From: CAVPKN01 sp963832835
GTDB lineage: Bacteria; Chlamydiota; Chlamydiia; Chlamydiales; JAAKFR01
Length of the DNA: 64,000 nucleotides
Direction of reading: 5' to 3'
Assembly (NCBI GenBank): GCA_963832835.1
Contig: CAWHVD010000001.1
Location: 2,232,001-2,296,000, forward strand
The notes under the pieces are model-generated. The model saw only the letters and a program-made list of their open reading frames with translations, did not search any database and was not told the DNA's origin. Of this stretch, positions 36,213 through 45,710 are shown piece by piece. A program made the translations under genes and the position numbers. Each line of letters begins with the position of its first letter. The stretch's first letter is position 1.

Positions 36213-37761
36213 CAGCAGTTCCCACTGAGCATTTTCTAGAGGAGAATTAAATTTTAGTTTCGTAAACTTTTGGACAATTTTTAACGTCCAAGAGTTCGAG
36301 ACATGTCATCATCATTTAGAAAACACCTCGGCATACCGGGTCTGATCAAGACAGTGTATGACCACTTTTCCAAAATTCCAGATCCTCGCGAGTTCAAAAG
36401 AACAGGCTTTGCCCCCCTGGCTAACCATCTCATGTCAGGGCTAGCCATCTTTGGATTAAAATGCCCCTCCTTACTCGATTATGATAGAAAACGCAGAGAT
36501 ATAGCGATCGAGCACAATCTACGTGATCTTTATCATGTTGAAAATCCGCCCAGTGATACCTATCTGAGAATGCGTCTAGATGAAGTAGATCCCAACGCGA
36601 TCCGGCCCGCATTTAAGAATGTATTTGCTTCATTTCAAATAGGAAAAGGAATCGAAGCATTTGAATATCTTGATGGACATGTGCTGATCTCTGTTGATGG
36701 GACAGGACATTTTTCATCTAATCATGTCTCTTGCCCATATTGCTGCTGGAAAAAAGGCAGTGATGGCAAATATTCGTATTACCATCAAATGCTAGGAGCA
36801 TGCATTGTTCACCCTGATAAAAAAAATGTAGTACCACTATGTCCAGAAGCCATCCTCAATCAAGATGGGGCGGCTAAAAATGATTGCGAGAGAAATGCAT
36901 GTAAGCGGTTTCTGGCAAATTTTCGCAGGGAGCATCCTCACCTTAGAGCTATTCTTCTGGAAGACGGGCTAAGCTCTAATGCTCCCAATATCCAGATGAT
37001 CACAGAGCACAATTTACGTTATATTTTGGTTGCCAAGCCTGGAGATCATCAGTTTCTCTTCGAACAACTCCACGCAAGGGATGATGCTCTTTACCATGAG
37101 ATTACGACAGAGGATGGTGGCTATCATCAATTCCAATTTCTTAATAATGTGTTCCTTAACAAGTCGAGCCCAGGTTTGAAAGTGAATGTGCTTGAATATA
37201 GGTACACGAATTCAAAGGGTAAGGAAGTTACCTTCTCTTGGGTAACTGACATTACCCTATCGGCAGTCAATGTTTTACAAATAGCTAAAGCGGGGAGGGC
37301 AAGATGGAAGGTCGAAAATGAAACATTTAATACGCTAAAGAACTTGGGATACAATTTTGAACATAATTATGGTCATGGCAAAAAATACTTGTCTACAGTC
37401 TTTTGCATGCTGATGATGCTGGCATTTCTCATAGATCAAATTCAAGAGATTTGCTGTGATCTATTCCGCAAGTGCAAGCAGGTTGCAGGCACTTATCGGA
37501 ATTTATGGGAAACCATGAGGGCGTTTTTCCGTTTCTCCCGACTCTACGATTGGGAAAGATTTTATTTGATCATGGCCAAAGAAAAAATTTTGGACAGCTC
37601 TTAACAAAATGAGTATCCCTGTTGTTTTTTAGCGTTACCCTATTATCCGTTATCTTTCAAAGACCTAGGATCTATCCGACGGAAGTTTTGTGTCCCAATA
37701 TTCTCGCTCGATCTTCAAACCGGCCAAAATCACAAATCTGTTATTTCAGTGGGAGGGGCTG
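36213..37761 (+). mobile_element. IS4-superfamily-like insertion sequence (1549 bp)
   Basis: Ends are the imperfect inverted repeats CAGCAGTTCCCACTGA (left) and TCAGTGGGAGGGGCTG (right), 13 of 16 matching. It is flanked by the 9-bp direct repeat CATATGACC (36204-36212 and 37762-37770). The duplicated target contains the start codon of the nucleotidyltransferase gene, so the ATG is present on both sides. It carries one transposase gene. Confidence 0.88.
36303..37604 (+). CDS. DDE transposase, IS4 superfamily
   Basis: This 433-residue transposase has an RNase H-like core with candidate catalytic residues D132 (ISVDGTGHF), D221 (LLEDGLSSN) and E338 in GRARWKVENETFNTLKN, the last resembling the Y-R-E-K block of IS4-type enzymes. 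The frame is intact, so the element may still be able to move. It lies wholly within the 1549-bp insertion sequence. I cannot name the IS group; the 9-bp target duplication fits the IS4 superfamily. Confidence 0.88.
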   Translation: MSSSFRKHLGIPGLIKTVYDHFSKIPDPREFKRTGFAPLANHLMSGLAIFGLKCPSLLDYDRKRRDIAIEHNLRDLYHVENPPSDTYLRMRLDEVDPNAIRPAFKNVFASFQIGKGIEAFEYLDGHVLISVDGTGHFSSNHVSCPYCCWKKGSDGKYSYYHQMLGACIVHPDKKNVVPLCPEAILNQDGAAKNDCERNACKRFLANFRREHPHLRAILLEDGLSSNAPNIQMITEHNLRYILVAKPGDHQFLFEQLHARDDALYHEITTEDGGYHQFQFLNNVFLNKSSPGLKVNVLEYRYTNSKGKEVTFSWVTDITLSAVNVLQIAKAGRARWKVENETFNTLKNLGYNFEHNYGHGKKYLSTVFCMLMMLAFLIDQIQEICCDLFRKCKQVAGTYRNLWETMRAFFRFSRLYDWERFYLIMAKEKILDSS

Positions 37762-37764
37762 CAT

Positions 37765-38184
37765 ATGACCGAAGAAATCGAAATTTTGAAAAAGGTTTGC
37801 TTTAAATTGGAAGCAGCCAAGATCCCATATGTGTTGACTGGTTCTTTTGCTGCCAATTTCTATGCGATTCCAAGAATGACTCGAGATATAGACATTGTCA
37901 CTGAGATACTGAACACTGATTTGGAAAAATTCCTTCCAGTTTTCAAAGATGAATTTTACGTTGATAGAGAAGACATACTGGATGCTATTGAACATCAAGG
38001 GATGTTTAATATTATTCACAACAACACTGTTTTTAAAGTGGATTTTATCATTCGTAAAGACACGACCTATCGCGCAATCGAATTTCAAAGAAGGTACCGC
38101 GTACAGCTAGGTGAGAATGAAATTTGGATAGTCTCTCCCGAGGATCTGATCATTACCCCTCGATTAGGGTTGCTTGAGGATTAA
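37765..38184 (+). pseudogene. Truncated nucleotidyltransferase gene (duplicate)
   Basis: From the ATG restored by the IS target duplication to codon 130 it is nearly identical to the gene at 41934 (TEEIEILKKVCFKLEAAKIPY...IWIVSPEDLII). At 38154 it is fused to a fragment of the aas gene and ends ten codons later as ITPRLGLLED. The C-terminal third is missing, so it is most likely inactive, although the GSFAANFYA...TRDIDIV catalytic part remains. Confidence 0.88.
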
Positions 38185-39510
38185 GCTCGTGTAACTTATC
38201 AAATAGCTCGGCAGCCGTTTTCTCAGCACCTGCAACCACTAATCTGAGGGAGCTGAGTTGTTTTTCAGTTCCCACGCGCAGCACATTTTTCAAAAAGGTA
38301 GGCGCCAAGCAAATGAGTGTAACCTTCCACCGTTCAACGGCTTCTGCAACCCGTTTGCCATCTGTAGGGTTGGGAGAATAAGCAACGCGCATACCGGCAA
38401 GAATAGGAAATAGACCCGTAACTGAAAATCCAAACGAGTGGAATGAGGGAAGAGCACCCAAAAGGATGTCGGTACTTTTGACACCGGCGATATCAAAGGC
38501 TCCACCCTGGTTTGTCAGGATATTATGATGACTTAAGGGCACTCCTTTTGGATAGCTTTCTGTACCACTGGTAAACAAGATGACAGCAGTATCCTCTTTT
38601 TTCAACCGATCGACACTAAAGATTTTTAAAATGGCTTCAGCCTTTTTGCGGGCACGATAAAATCCTCTCAATTTGTCCCAAGTGGATAAAGTCCTACGAA
38701 TATCCTCAAGAAGGACAATACTATCGTCCAATCCGTTGAGCTCTGCATTATCAAGCCGATCAAGAAAGCTCCAAGCACTGAGAGTCACTTCAATCTTTGC
38801 CTGTTCAAGCACCGAACGGAGGTTCCGGTCACCTAAGGTCCAATTAATCATTACAGGAATTTTGCCAGCAAGCATCACAGCTAAAATCATGGCATTCACT
38901 CCAACAGACGCTGGCATCATAAGGCCAATGCGCTCTCCGGGCATTTTTCTGATGGCTTCTGCCAGCAGTACTACTCCCATTCTCAAGCGCCGATAGGTCA
39001 TTTCCCCAGCTACTAGGTCGACACAAGCGAGATGACCGTCCATCCTTTCACAGGTTTTCAGGAAAACTTCTGGGATGGTAGCTCCAGATGGATAGAGAGG
39101 GGGGGGACGGTTTTTTTCTTGAAGCCACAGGCCCTCTACTTGGGGTTGTTGATCTTCTTCCTCAGGCGCTTTTTTGATTTTTGCAGCATAAGCGATAACA
39201 GAGCCTACGGTTGTGAGATCCGAGCTATGTAAAGCGTTGATGCCAAATTGCTCCTTTAAGGCAACGACCAATTGGGCGGTATCAAGAGAGTCGAGTCCTA
39301 AATCGAACGCTAGATCGTTCCCTAATTTGATTTCTGCTAAGGGTGTTTGAGTGAATTTGGAAATCTCTTCGATGACTTTTTGACGTATATCTTGAGGGAC
39401 TTGGGTCAAAGAGACTTCTTCTTGTTTATCGGGCTCATGGAAAGGGGGTACATCTCTCTTAAAATGGCTAAAGGAGACCTGATTCAGAGGTTCTGGTCCT
39501 CCTAGATTGA
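38154..39510 (-). pseudogene. Internal fragment of aas (perfect 1357-bp duplicate of 43330-44686)
   Basis: Every base appears identical to 43330-44686, at a constant offset of 5176. It encodes the acyl-carrier domain and the first two thirds of the AMP-ligase domain, but lacks the acyltransferase domain upstream and the C-terminal third. An ATG at 39538 in unrelated sequence opens the frame (MCQWQYVSAI), so a truncated protein could be made; I regard it as a pseudogene. Confidence 0.9.
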
Positions 39511-39600
39511 TAGCAGAAACATATTGCCATTGACACATATCAAAGCATAACCGATCGTGCTTGCAAAGTAAAAAGTAGAACTCCTGTTATAAAGGTAAAA

Positions 39601-41805
39601 GTGTCAAGTTTAGCACGTGTCATACAATCCATCGAACAAGGGCAAGTCACAGTTTTAGACTTGACAAAAGACATTGTTGTGAAGAGTCGGGGGCTAGCTG
39701 CAAGTGCCGGTCTCCGAGAGGCGGTAGATCGAGCTGTGCAGAGTAGTTTTTCGACGGTCAATATGCAGATCGGCGCCTTGCCTAAAGATCTCTTTGCCGT
39801 GATAGGCAAGGAGATCTGGGACACAAAACAGATCTCGAATGGTGTTTCTTCGTCTTCATATCAGTGCGTTCGTCATTTTTTTGAGATTACGGACGATCAA
39901 GCCCAATGCTTGAAAAGATGGAATCCTCCTCTTTTAAATAACACCGATGGCGTGAGTATCTCTAAAGTAATCCCCCTATCGGCACAAAGGTGGGCTGTCT
40001 ATGGTGCACTTTATCAAGATAAGGAGGTACGCACGATGTGTGCTTTCCGATCAAATGTTGCTTCTGGTTGTCGTAAAGGTTTTGGGAACGGCTTTGGAAA
40101 CTGTAGTGCTCAATCCAGTAGGAGCTTGGTTACGGCCTATGAACAGGTAGATCAACGGACATGGGTTGCCTTTTTGGATAATCAGCTTAATTGTACCAAG
40201 CAATGGAATGTACCGATAGGCGGCACAGTCACCCTGCTGCATGGAGGCCTATTGGAAGTGAGTTGCATAAACAAGAGTGTGGGTTGGATCCGTATTTTCG
40301 ATAGCGACGGTGAATGCCTGAAGAGCATCGATGCTCCTGTGCCAGCGGTAGTCTCTCAGAGGGGAGAGGTGGTTGGGTATCCGACAGGGGGTGATGGAGT
40401 GCAACAAAATGAGTTTTCTCCTGCCGATCTTCAGCTTCTGTGGCAAACGCTTGCTACGAATAAGACGGTTAAGGAGTGCTGCTTGCAGGGATTGGCCATG
40501 GGCGATGAGGGGGCAGCAGATATTGCTCAAATGCTACGCTTAAACCGCACTATTACCCAACTGAATTTATGCAACACTGGAATAAGTGACGTTGGTGCAA
40601 AATTGCTGTTGGCTGCATTAAAGGTCAATACAAGGGTTGTTGATTTAGTTTTGGACGATAATAATATTGGTCCGTTATTAAAGGGGCTATTAAAAGAGCG
40701 GTTGGTACAGCACAGGCGTTATCAGGCAGTTTCAAATGCAGAGGCTACTGTTTTACAAACTTTCAATATCCCTGATATGTGCCGTTGTGCGATCACACAA
40801 CTTGTGATGGTAGATCCAGTCCTTACGGTGGATGGACATACATACGAACGTGAAACAATAGCCCGATGGTTGGAAAAAAATAATACAAGTCCAAATTCCG
40901 GTCTTCTTCTATCCACTAAGGATTTGATACCCAATTTTGCGATTAAGCAGCTTATCAGTTCTTTGCACACAACTTACTCCACTTTGATTCATAGCAAAGA
41001 GGTTTATTTTCTCCAAAGTTTGCAAGCGGAGTGTGTGCAAGCTGCAAGGGCTGATAAGGGGGATGAGGTGGCGCTTTTGGCGAGTAAGGATCAACGTCTT
41101 CTTTCCACTCTCCTTGAATTTAGCGAAGGGGAACCTTTGATGACTTTACTTGTGTTTGCGCTCAAAAAAGGCTCGATAAATTTTTTAAAAAGGATCATGG
41201 AATTACTTGGGCCAGAGGGAGTTCAAAACGAAAGCGCTCAGGATGGTTGGAGTTTTTTCGATATGGCTGCTTGTTATCACGGAGTGGAAGGTGCACGGCT
41301 TATTGGAGGCATATTGGAATGGAATAACGCCGATTATGAAGATCGGCTCTTTGAAGCAATTGGGAAAAAGGATGTGCTCATGACTGGAATCTGTTTGGAC
41401 CTAGGTGTACCCTTAAATGCTTTCGATGATCAGGGGAATACTCCTTTGCATGCAGCTGTGTTCGCGGGCAATATTCCTTTAATCGAGTTGTTATTACGGC
41501 GCGGGGCCTCTATTCGAGAAGTCAATAATAATGGTCTTACACCACAAGCATTAGCTAAAACTCAAGAACGTTCTGATTTGGCAAATTTTATGGGCATCAA
41601 AAGACAAGAGTTGAAGATGGCTCCCTATTTGGCATCCCTGATGACGTTGATTGGCCAGCAACAAAAGCAAATCCAAGAGCTGCAGTCGCAAAATCACGCC
41701 TTGGTACAGGGACATGATGAACTCCGTGTAGAGATAGAAGCTGTAAGGGCTATAGGGGCTAGGGCAATATTTCATAATGAGTCCTCAGACAATCGGAAGA
41801 TCTAA
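39601..41805 (+). CDS. U-box / LRR / ankyrin protein, candidate ubiquitin-ligase effector
   Basis: This 734-residue protein has an unassigned N-terminal half, beta-rich from about 80-250. RI-type leucine-rich repeats follow at about 275-360 (LNLCNTGISDVGAKLLLAAL). A U-box lies at about 388-455, with VMVDPVLTVDGHTYERETI and NTSPNSGLLLSTKDLIPN, matching eukaryotic U-boxes at the E2-binding core. Ankyrin-like repeats run from about 490-665 (GNTPLHAAVFAGNIPLIELL), and the chain ends in a short coiled coil at 683-715. U-box proteins recruit E2 enzymes, and the host would be the only source of ubiquitin, so a secreted effector is inferred. The start is GTG, with no clear ribosome site. Confidence 0.88.
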   Translation: MSSLARVIQSIEQGQVTVLDLTKDIVVKSRGLAASAGLREAVDRAVQSSFSTVNMQIGALPKDLFAVIGKEIWDTKQISNGVSSSSYQCVRHFFEITDDQAQCLKRWNPPLLNNTDGVSISKVIPLSAQRWAVYGALYQDKEVRTMCAFRSNVASGCRKGFGNGFGNCSAQSSRSLVTAYEQVDQRTWVAFLDNQLNCTKQWNVPIGGTVTLLHGGLLEVSCINKSVGWIRIFDSDGECLKSIDAPVPAVVSQRGEVVGYPTGGDGVQQNEFSPADLQLLWQTLATNKTVKECCLQGLAMGDEGAADIAQMLRLNRTITQLNLCNTGISDVGAKLLLAALKVNTRVVDLVLDDNNIGPLLKGLLKERLVQHRRYQAVSNAEATVLQTFNIPDMCRCAITQLVMVDPVLTVDGHTYERETIARWLEKNNTSPNSGLLLSTKDLIPNFAIKQLISSLHTTYSTLIHSKEVYFLQSLQAECVQAARADKGDEVALLASKDQRLLSTLLEFSEGEPLMTLLVFALKKGSINFLKRIMELLGPEGVQNESAQDGWSFFDMAACYHGVEGARLIGGILEWNNADYEDRLFEAIGKKDVLMTGICLDLGVPLNAFDDQGNTPLHAAVFAGNIPLIELLLRRGASIREVNNNGLTPQALAKTQERSDLANFMGIKRQELKMAPYLASLMTLIGQQQKQIQELQSQNHALVQGHDELRVEIEAVRAIGARAIFHNESSDNRKI

Positions 41806-41933
41806 TGAATGGAAACCGACTCGAGGTGGTGTTTGAAGGCAGCTAAAAAGCTGAACCAATTGAAGAAACGGAATCAAAATCCCCACTCCAAAAAGAGTTT
41901 CTTCTAAAGTACTAGAGCTCTACAATTGTGCAT

Positions 41934-42485
41934 ATGACCGAAGAAATCGAAATTTTGAAAAAGGTTTGCTTTAAATTGGAAGCAGCCAAGATCCCGTATA
42001 TGTTGACTGGTTCTTTTGCTGCCAATTTTTATGCGATTCCAAGAATGACTCGAGATATAGACATTGTCATTGAGATGCTGAGCACTGATTTGAAAAAATT
42101 CCTTCAAGCTTTCAAAGATGAATTTTACGTTGATAGGGAAGACATACTGGATGCTATTGAACATCAAGGGATGTTTAATATTATTCACAACAACACTGTT
42201 TTTAAAGTGGATTTTATCATTCGTAAAGACACGAGCTATCGCGCAATCGAATTTCAAAGAAGGTACCGCGTACAGCTAGGTGAGAATGAAATTTGGATAG
42301 TCTCTCCCGAGGATCTGATCATTTCAAAGCTTTTTTGGGCACAAGATAGTTTGTCCCAAATGCAAATCAATGACGTCAAAAACCTCATAAACAGCCTCAA
42401 AAATTTAGATACAGTGTATATGCATGAATGGATAGAAACTCTTAACCTTAAGTCTATTTATGAGAAGGTGAAAGGCGATGCGTGA
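41934..42485 (+). CDS. Nucleotidyltransferase (DUF6036/AbiEii-like)
   Basis: The 183-residue protein has the minimal nucleotidyltransferase signature GSFAANFYA followed by TRDIDIV (the G-S...D-x-D pattern) and a third acidic position in VDFIIRKD. Proteins of this type are often one half of a two-gene toxin-antitoxin or stress unit. The next gene overlaps it by 8 bp. I take the ATG at 41934, not the GTG two codons earlier, because the duplicate copy preserves only the ATG. It is the intact parent of the pseudogene at 37765. Confidence 0.85.
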   Translation: MTEEIEILKKVCFKLEAAKIPYMLTGSFAANFYAIPRMTRDIDIVIEMLSTDLKKFLQAFKDEFYVDREDILDAIEHQGMFNIIHNNTVFKVDFIIRKDTSYRAIEFQRRYRVQLGENEIWIVSPEDLIISKLFWAQDSLSQMQINDVKNLINSLKNLDTVYMHEWIETLNLKSIYEKVKGDA

Positions 42486-42741
42486 TACATCTCCTAAAAT
42501 AGATGAAAAGATGCGGGAGATGATTCGAATGAAAACTCCTTTTGAACGGGCTCAAATGGGAGCATCCATGTTTGAAACCTCAAAGTATCTGGTCACTCAA
42601 TCCATTTTACGAGACAACCCCCATATTTCTCAGACAGAGCTTCGTAAAGAGCTTTTTTTAAAATTCTATGGCAATGACTTTACATCCGTACAAAAAGAGA
42701 AGATCATTCTTCATATGAGCTTGGAGGAAAGGCGACGGTAG
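42478..42741 (+). CDS. Small helical partner protein of nucleotidyltransferase
   Basis: The 87-residue all-helical protein contains FERAQMGASMFETSKYLVTQ and ELRKELFLKFYGNDF, a pattern I recall from small conserved proteins encoded next to nucleotidyltransferases. The 8-bp overlap with the previous gene suggests coupled translation of a two-component unit. Its end overlaps the convergent aas gene by 31 bp. An antitoxin or substrate-adaptor role is a guess from context. Confidence 0.75.
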   Translation: MRDTSPKIDEKMREMIRMKTPFERAQMGASMFETSKYLVTQSILRDNPHISQTELRKELFLKFYGNDFTSVQKEKIILHMSLEERRR

Positions 42742-45389
42742 TCGATTTTGCCTGTACCTAATAAAGGGATAAAGGGGACTTTTTTGACGGAGCGGATCTT
42801 GATGATGTTGCTCATACCACTCTCGCGTAGGATATGATTGGCCACATCAACTGTCGTATCGAAGATTGTAAACAAGTGGATCTCACTTTTCTTACCCTCG
42901 CTTTCCACGGCACAGACAGCTAGGGAAGGAAGATCGGGATCGAGCTGCCACCCCTTTTGAGAACCCATTTGCTGCAGGATCTCTTCGATAGCACCCAGAC
43001 TGACCATCTCTCCACCGATTTTTACAAATCTCTTGAGACGTCCCGATAGCGTAAGATAACCTCTCTCATCCAAGTACCCTAAATCACCTGTTTGGTACCA
43101 ACTCTTTCCATCCACCTCGACAAAAGGGGATGCGAGTGAGCGATCCAGGTAGCCACGGAAGACGTTGGGTCCGTGCGCTAATACGAGACCTTGCGTTCCT
43201 ATTGGGAGAGGGATTAGTGTTTCAGGATCGACAATCAGGATCTCCACTTGAGGGAGAGGGGGGCCTACACCTTGAGGCGGATGCTCTGGAGGATTGATAG
43301 TTAAAATAGGGGCGCACTCAGTAATGCCATACCCCTCGATTAGGGTTGCTTGAGGATTAAGCTCGTGTAACTTATCAAATAGCTCGGCAGCCGTTTTCTC
43401 AGCACCTGCAACCACTAATCTGAGGGAGCTGAGTTGTTTTTCAGTTCCCACGCGCAGCACATTTTTCAAAAAGGTAGGCGCCAAGCAAATGAGTGTAACC
43501 TTCCACCGTTCAACGGCTTCTGCAACCCGTTTGCCATCTGTAGGGTTGGGAGAATAAGCAACGCGCATACCGGCAAGAATAGGAAATAGACCCGTAACTG
43601 AAAATCCAAACGAGTGGAATGAGGGAAGAGCACCCAAAAGGATGTCGGTACTTTTGACACCGGCGATATCAAAGGCTCCACCCTGGTTTGTCAGGATATT
43701 ATGATGACTTAAGGGCACTCCTTTTGGATAGCTTTCTGTACCACTGGTAAACAAGATGACAGCAGTATCCTCTTTTTTCAACCGATCGACACTAAAGATT
43801 TTTAAAATGGCTTCAGCCTTTTTGCGGGCACGATAAAATCCTCTCAATTTGTCCCAAGTGGATAAAGTCCTACGAATATCCTCAAGAAGGACAATACTAT
43901 CGTCCAATCCGTTGAGCTCTGCATTATCAAGCCGATCAAGAAAGCTCCAAGCACTGAGAGTCACTTCAATCTTTGCCTGTTCAAGCACCGAACGGAGGTT
44001 CCGGTCACCTAAGGTCCAATTAATCATTACAGGAATTTTGCCAGCAAGCATCACAGCTAAAATCATGGCATTCACTCCAACAGACGCTGGCATCATAAGG
44101 CCAATGCGCTCTCCGGGCATTTTTCTGATGGCTTCTGCCAGCAGTACTACTCCCATTCTCAAGCGCCGATAGGTCATTTCCCCAGCTACTAGGTCGACAC
44201 AAGCGAGATGACCGTCCATCCTTTCACAGGTTTTCAGGAAAACTTCTGGGATGGTAGCTCCAGATGGATAGAGAGGGGGGGGACGGTTTTTTTCTTGAAG
44301 CCACAGGCCCTCTACTTGGGGTTGTTGATCTTCTTCCTCAGGCGCTTTTTTGATTTTTGCAGCATAAGCGATAACAGAGCCTACGGTTGTGAGATCCGAG
44401 CTATGTAAAGCGTTGATGCCAAATTGCTCCTTTAAGGCAACGACCAATTGGGCGGTATCAAGAGAGTCGAGTCCTAAATCGAACGCTAGATCGTTCCCTA
44501 ATTTGATTTCTGCTAAGGGTGTTTGAGTGAATTTGGAAATCTCTTCGATGACTTTTTGACGTATATCTTGAGGGACTTGGGTCAAAGAGACTTCTTCTTG
44601 TTTATCGGGCTCATGGAAAGGGGGTACATCTCTCTTAAAATGGCTAAAGGAGACCTGATTCAGAGGTTCTGGTCCTCCTAGATTGAACCACTTCTCCAAA
44701 TAACGATTTACTTCGAGACGAGACCCCTTCCAAGGAAAATCTGCCGGTGCAGGAGCGCATTCGATCAGGATAGAGCGCCTCGGAGCAAAAAAGATGCCAT
44801 TACGCAGCAAAACTTTAAATCCTTTGAAAAAGGCCCTTAAGAGTTCGGGAGTCTTGCCTGTCGGGGCTCTTGAAAAACTGCTCCCCCATAGGCCTGTGGT
44901 ACGAACCAGAACGACGTTTACTGAGGGTTTAGCTTCTAATATGGTTTGGACTCCCGATGCCCCTCCTATCACCTCTTCAGGGCCATTTTTCAAGGACCCT
45001 GCAGGATAAATCAAGACATTCTCTCCCCTATCAAGGGATTCAAAAAGCCTTTCGTAGGTCTTCTCAATCTGCCTTTTTTTATAGCTGTTCGACGATCCAT
45101 CAAAGTTGGGAATAGGAAGTGCACCCACATATTCAAGTAAATTGCGAATGATGGGTTTTCGGAAAAGATAATCGATCGCTACAGGGCGCGGTCTAAAAGG
45201 AAACCAAAAAGTGGTCAGGAGGATAAGAGGGTCGATTTCTGCGGGATGATTGGCTAAAAAGAGCGTGCCTCCTAGCTTAGATAGTTTTTGAGACGTCAAT
45301 GCCTCTTTTCCCCTCACCTCAATACGGTAGCGCAAAAAGAGCAAACCGCGGAAAAGTACATACAATACTCTTTCAATAATCCCTTTCAA
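42711..45389 (-). CDS. aas: Acyltransferase-ACP-acyl/AMP ligase fusion (Aas-like)
   Basis: The 892-residue membrane-associated enzyme has a PlsC-type acyltransferase at 1-235 with H48-x4-D53 in FLANHPAEID, and an acyl-carrier domain at about 268-345 with phosphopantetheine site S309 in LGLDSLD. An AMP-dependent acyl ligase follows from about 375 to the end (VILFTSGTESYPKG, YGITECAP, YQTGDLGYLDERGYL). Aas re-acylates lysophospholipid using free fatty acids. The built-in carrier domain means the ligase may load its own ACP. The position fits C. trachomatis CT776. Bases 43330-44686 are duplicated at 38154-39510. Confidence 0.92.
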   Translation of the reverse strand: MKGIIERVLYVLFRGLLFLRYRIEVRGKEALTSQKLSKLGGTLFLANHPAEIDPLILLTTFWFPFRPRPVAIDYLFRKPIIRNLLEYVGALPIPNFDGSSNSYKKRQIEKTYERLFESLDRGENVLIYPAGSLKNGPEEVIGGASGVQTILEAKPSVNVVLVRTTGLWGSSFSRAPTGKTPELLRAFFKGFKVLLRNGIFFAPRRSILIECAPAPADFPWKGSRLEVNRYLEKWFNLGGPEPLNQVSFSHFKRDVPPFHEPDKQEEVSLTQVPQDIRQKVIEEISKFTQTPLAEIKLGNDLAFDLGLDSLDTAQLVVALKEQFGINALHSSDLTTVGSVIAYAAKIKKAPEEEDQQPQVEGLWLQEKNRPPPLYPSGATIPEVFLKTCERMDGHLACVDLVAGEMTYRRLRMGVVLLAEAIRKMPGERIGLMMPASVGVNAMILAVMLAGKIPVMINWTLGDRNLRSVLEQAKIEVTLSAWSFLDRLDNAELNGLDDSIVLLEDIRRTLSTWDKLRGFYRARKKAEAILKIFSVDRLKKEDTAVILFTSGTESYPKGVPLSHHNILTNQGGAFDIAGVKSTDILLGALPSFHSFGFSVTGLFPILAGMRVAYSPNPTDGKRVAEAVERWKVTLICLAPTFLKNVLRVGTEKQLSSLRLVVAGAEKTAAELFDKLHELNPQATLIEGYGITECAPILTINPPEHPPQGVGPPLPQVEILIVDPETLIPLPIGTQGLVLAHGPNVFRGYLDRSLASPFVEVDGKSWYQTGDLGYLDERGYLTLSGRLKRFVKIGGEMVSLGAIEEILQQMGSQKGWQLDPDLPSLAVCAVESEGKKSEIHLFTIFDTTVDVANHILRESGMSNIIKIRSVKKVPFIPLLGTGKIDYRRLSSKLI

Positions 45390-45710
45390 TACTCCTCACA
45401 CCTATTAAATAATCAGAGAACTAGTTGCAAATTGCACATCCCTAGCGCTTGGAAAATCGCCCATTTGCCTGAACCCACATTGCTGAAATCCCGCTCCCTT
45501 AGGGGGCAGGCTAAGCCAAGCTTTCTACTCATTCCTCGGCCTTGATAGTACAGAATCCCGAAGTCCTTCAGGGGCGGGTTCTTCAAAGTTGTCATCAAAA
45601 TCATCGATCTTCCACAGGTCAGGAATTTGCAATTGGTTCCTTAGTTTATATCCTACCATAAGATTGGACCGTTTGTTGACAAGATTTTTGTGTTAACGCA
45701 TCTTGCAGTT
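45390..45710. other. Divergent intergenic region with 57-bp repeat
   Basis: The 321 bases between aas and the phosphatase gene contain no gene I can support. Positions 45531-45587 carry a diverged copy of the 57-bp repeat at 36094-36150. A TTGACA at 45676-45681 could be a -35 box for the phosphatase gene, but no good -10 box follows. Confidence 0.4.

Noticed and set aside
36238..37595. Direct repeat TTTTGGACA....TTAAC at both ends of the transposase gene as IS ends
   Set aside because: The true ends are set by the 16-bp inverted repeats and the 9-bp target duplication further out; these short direct repeats lie inside the element.
38673..38996. 107-codon plus-strand frame identical to one at 43849-44172
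   Set aside because: Both are antisense to the duplicated aas segment; identity comes from the duplication, not from selection on this frame.
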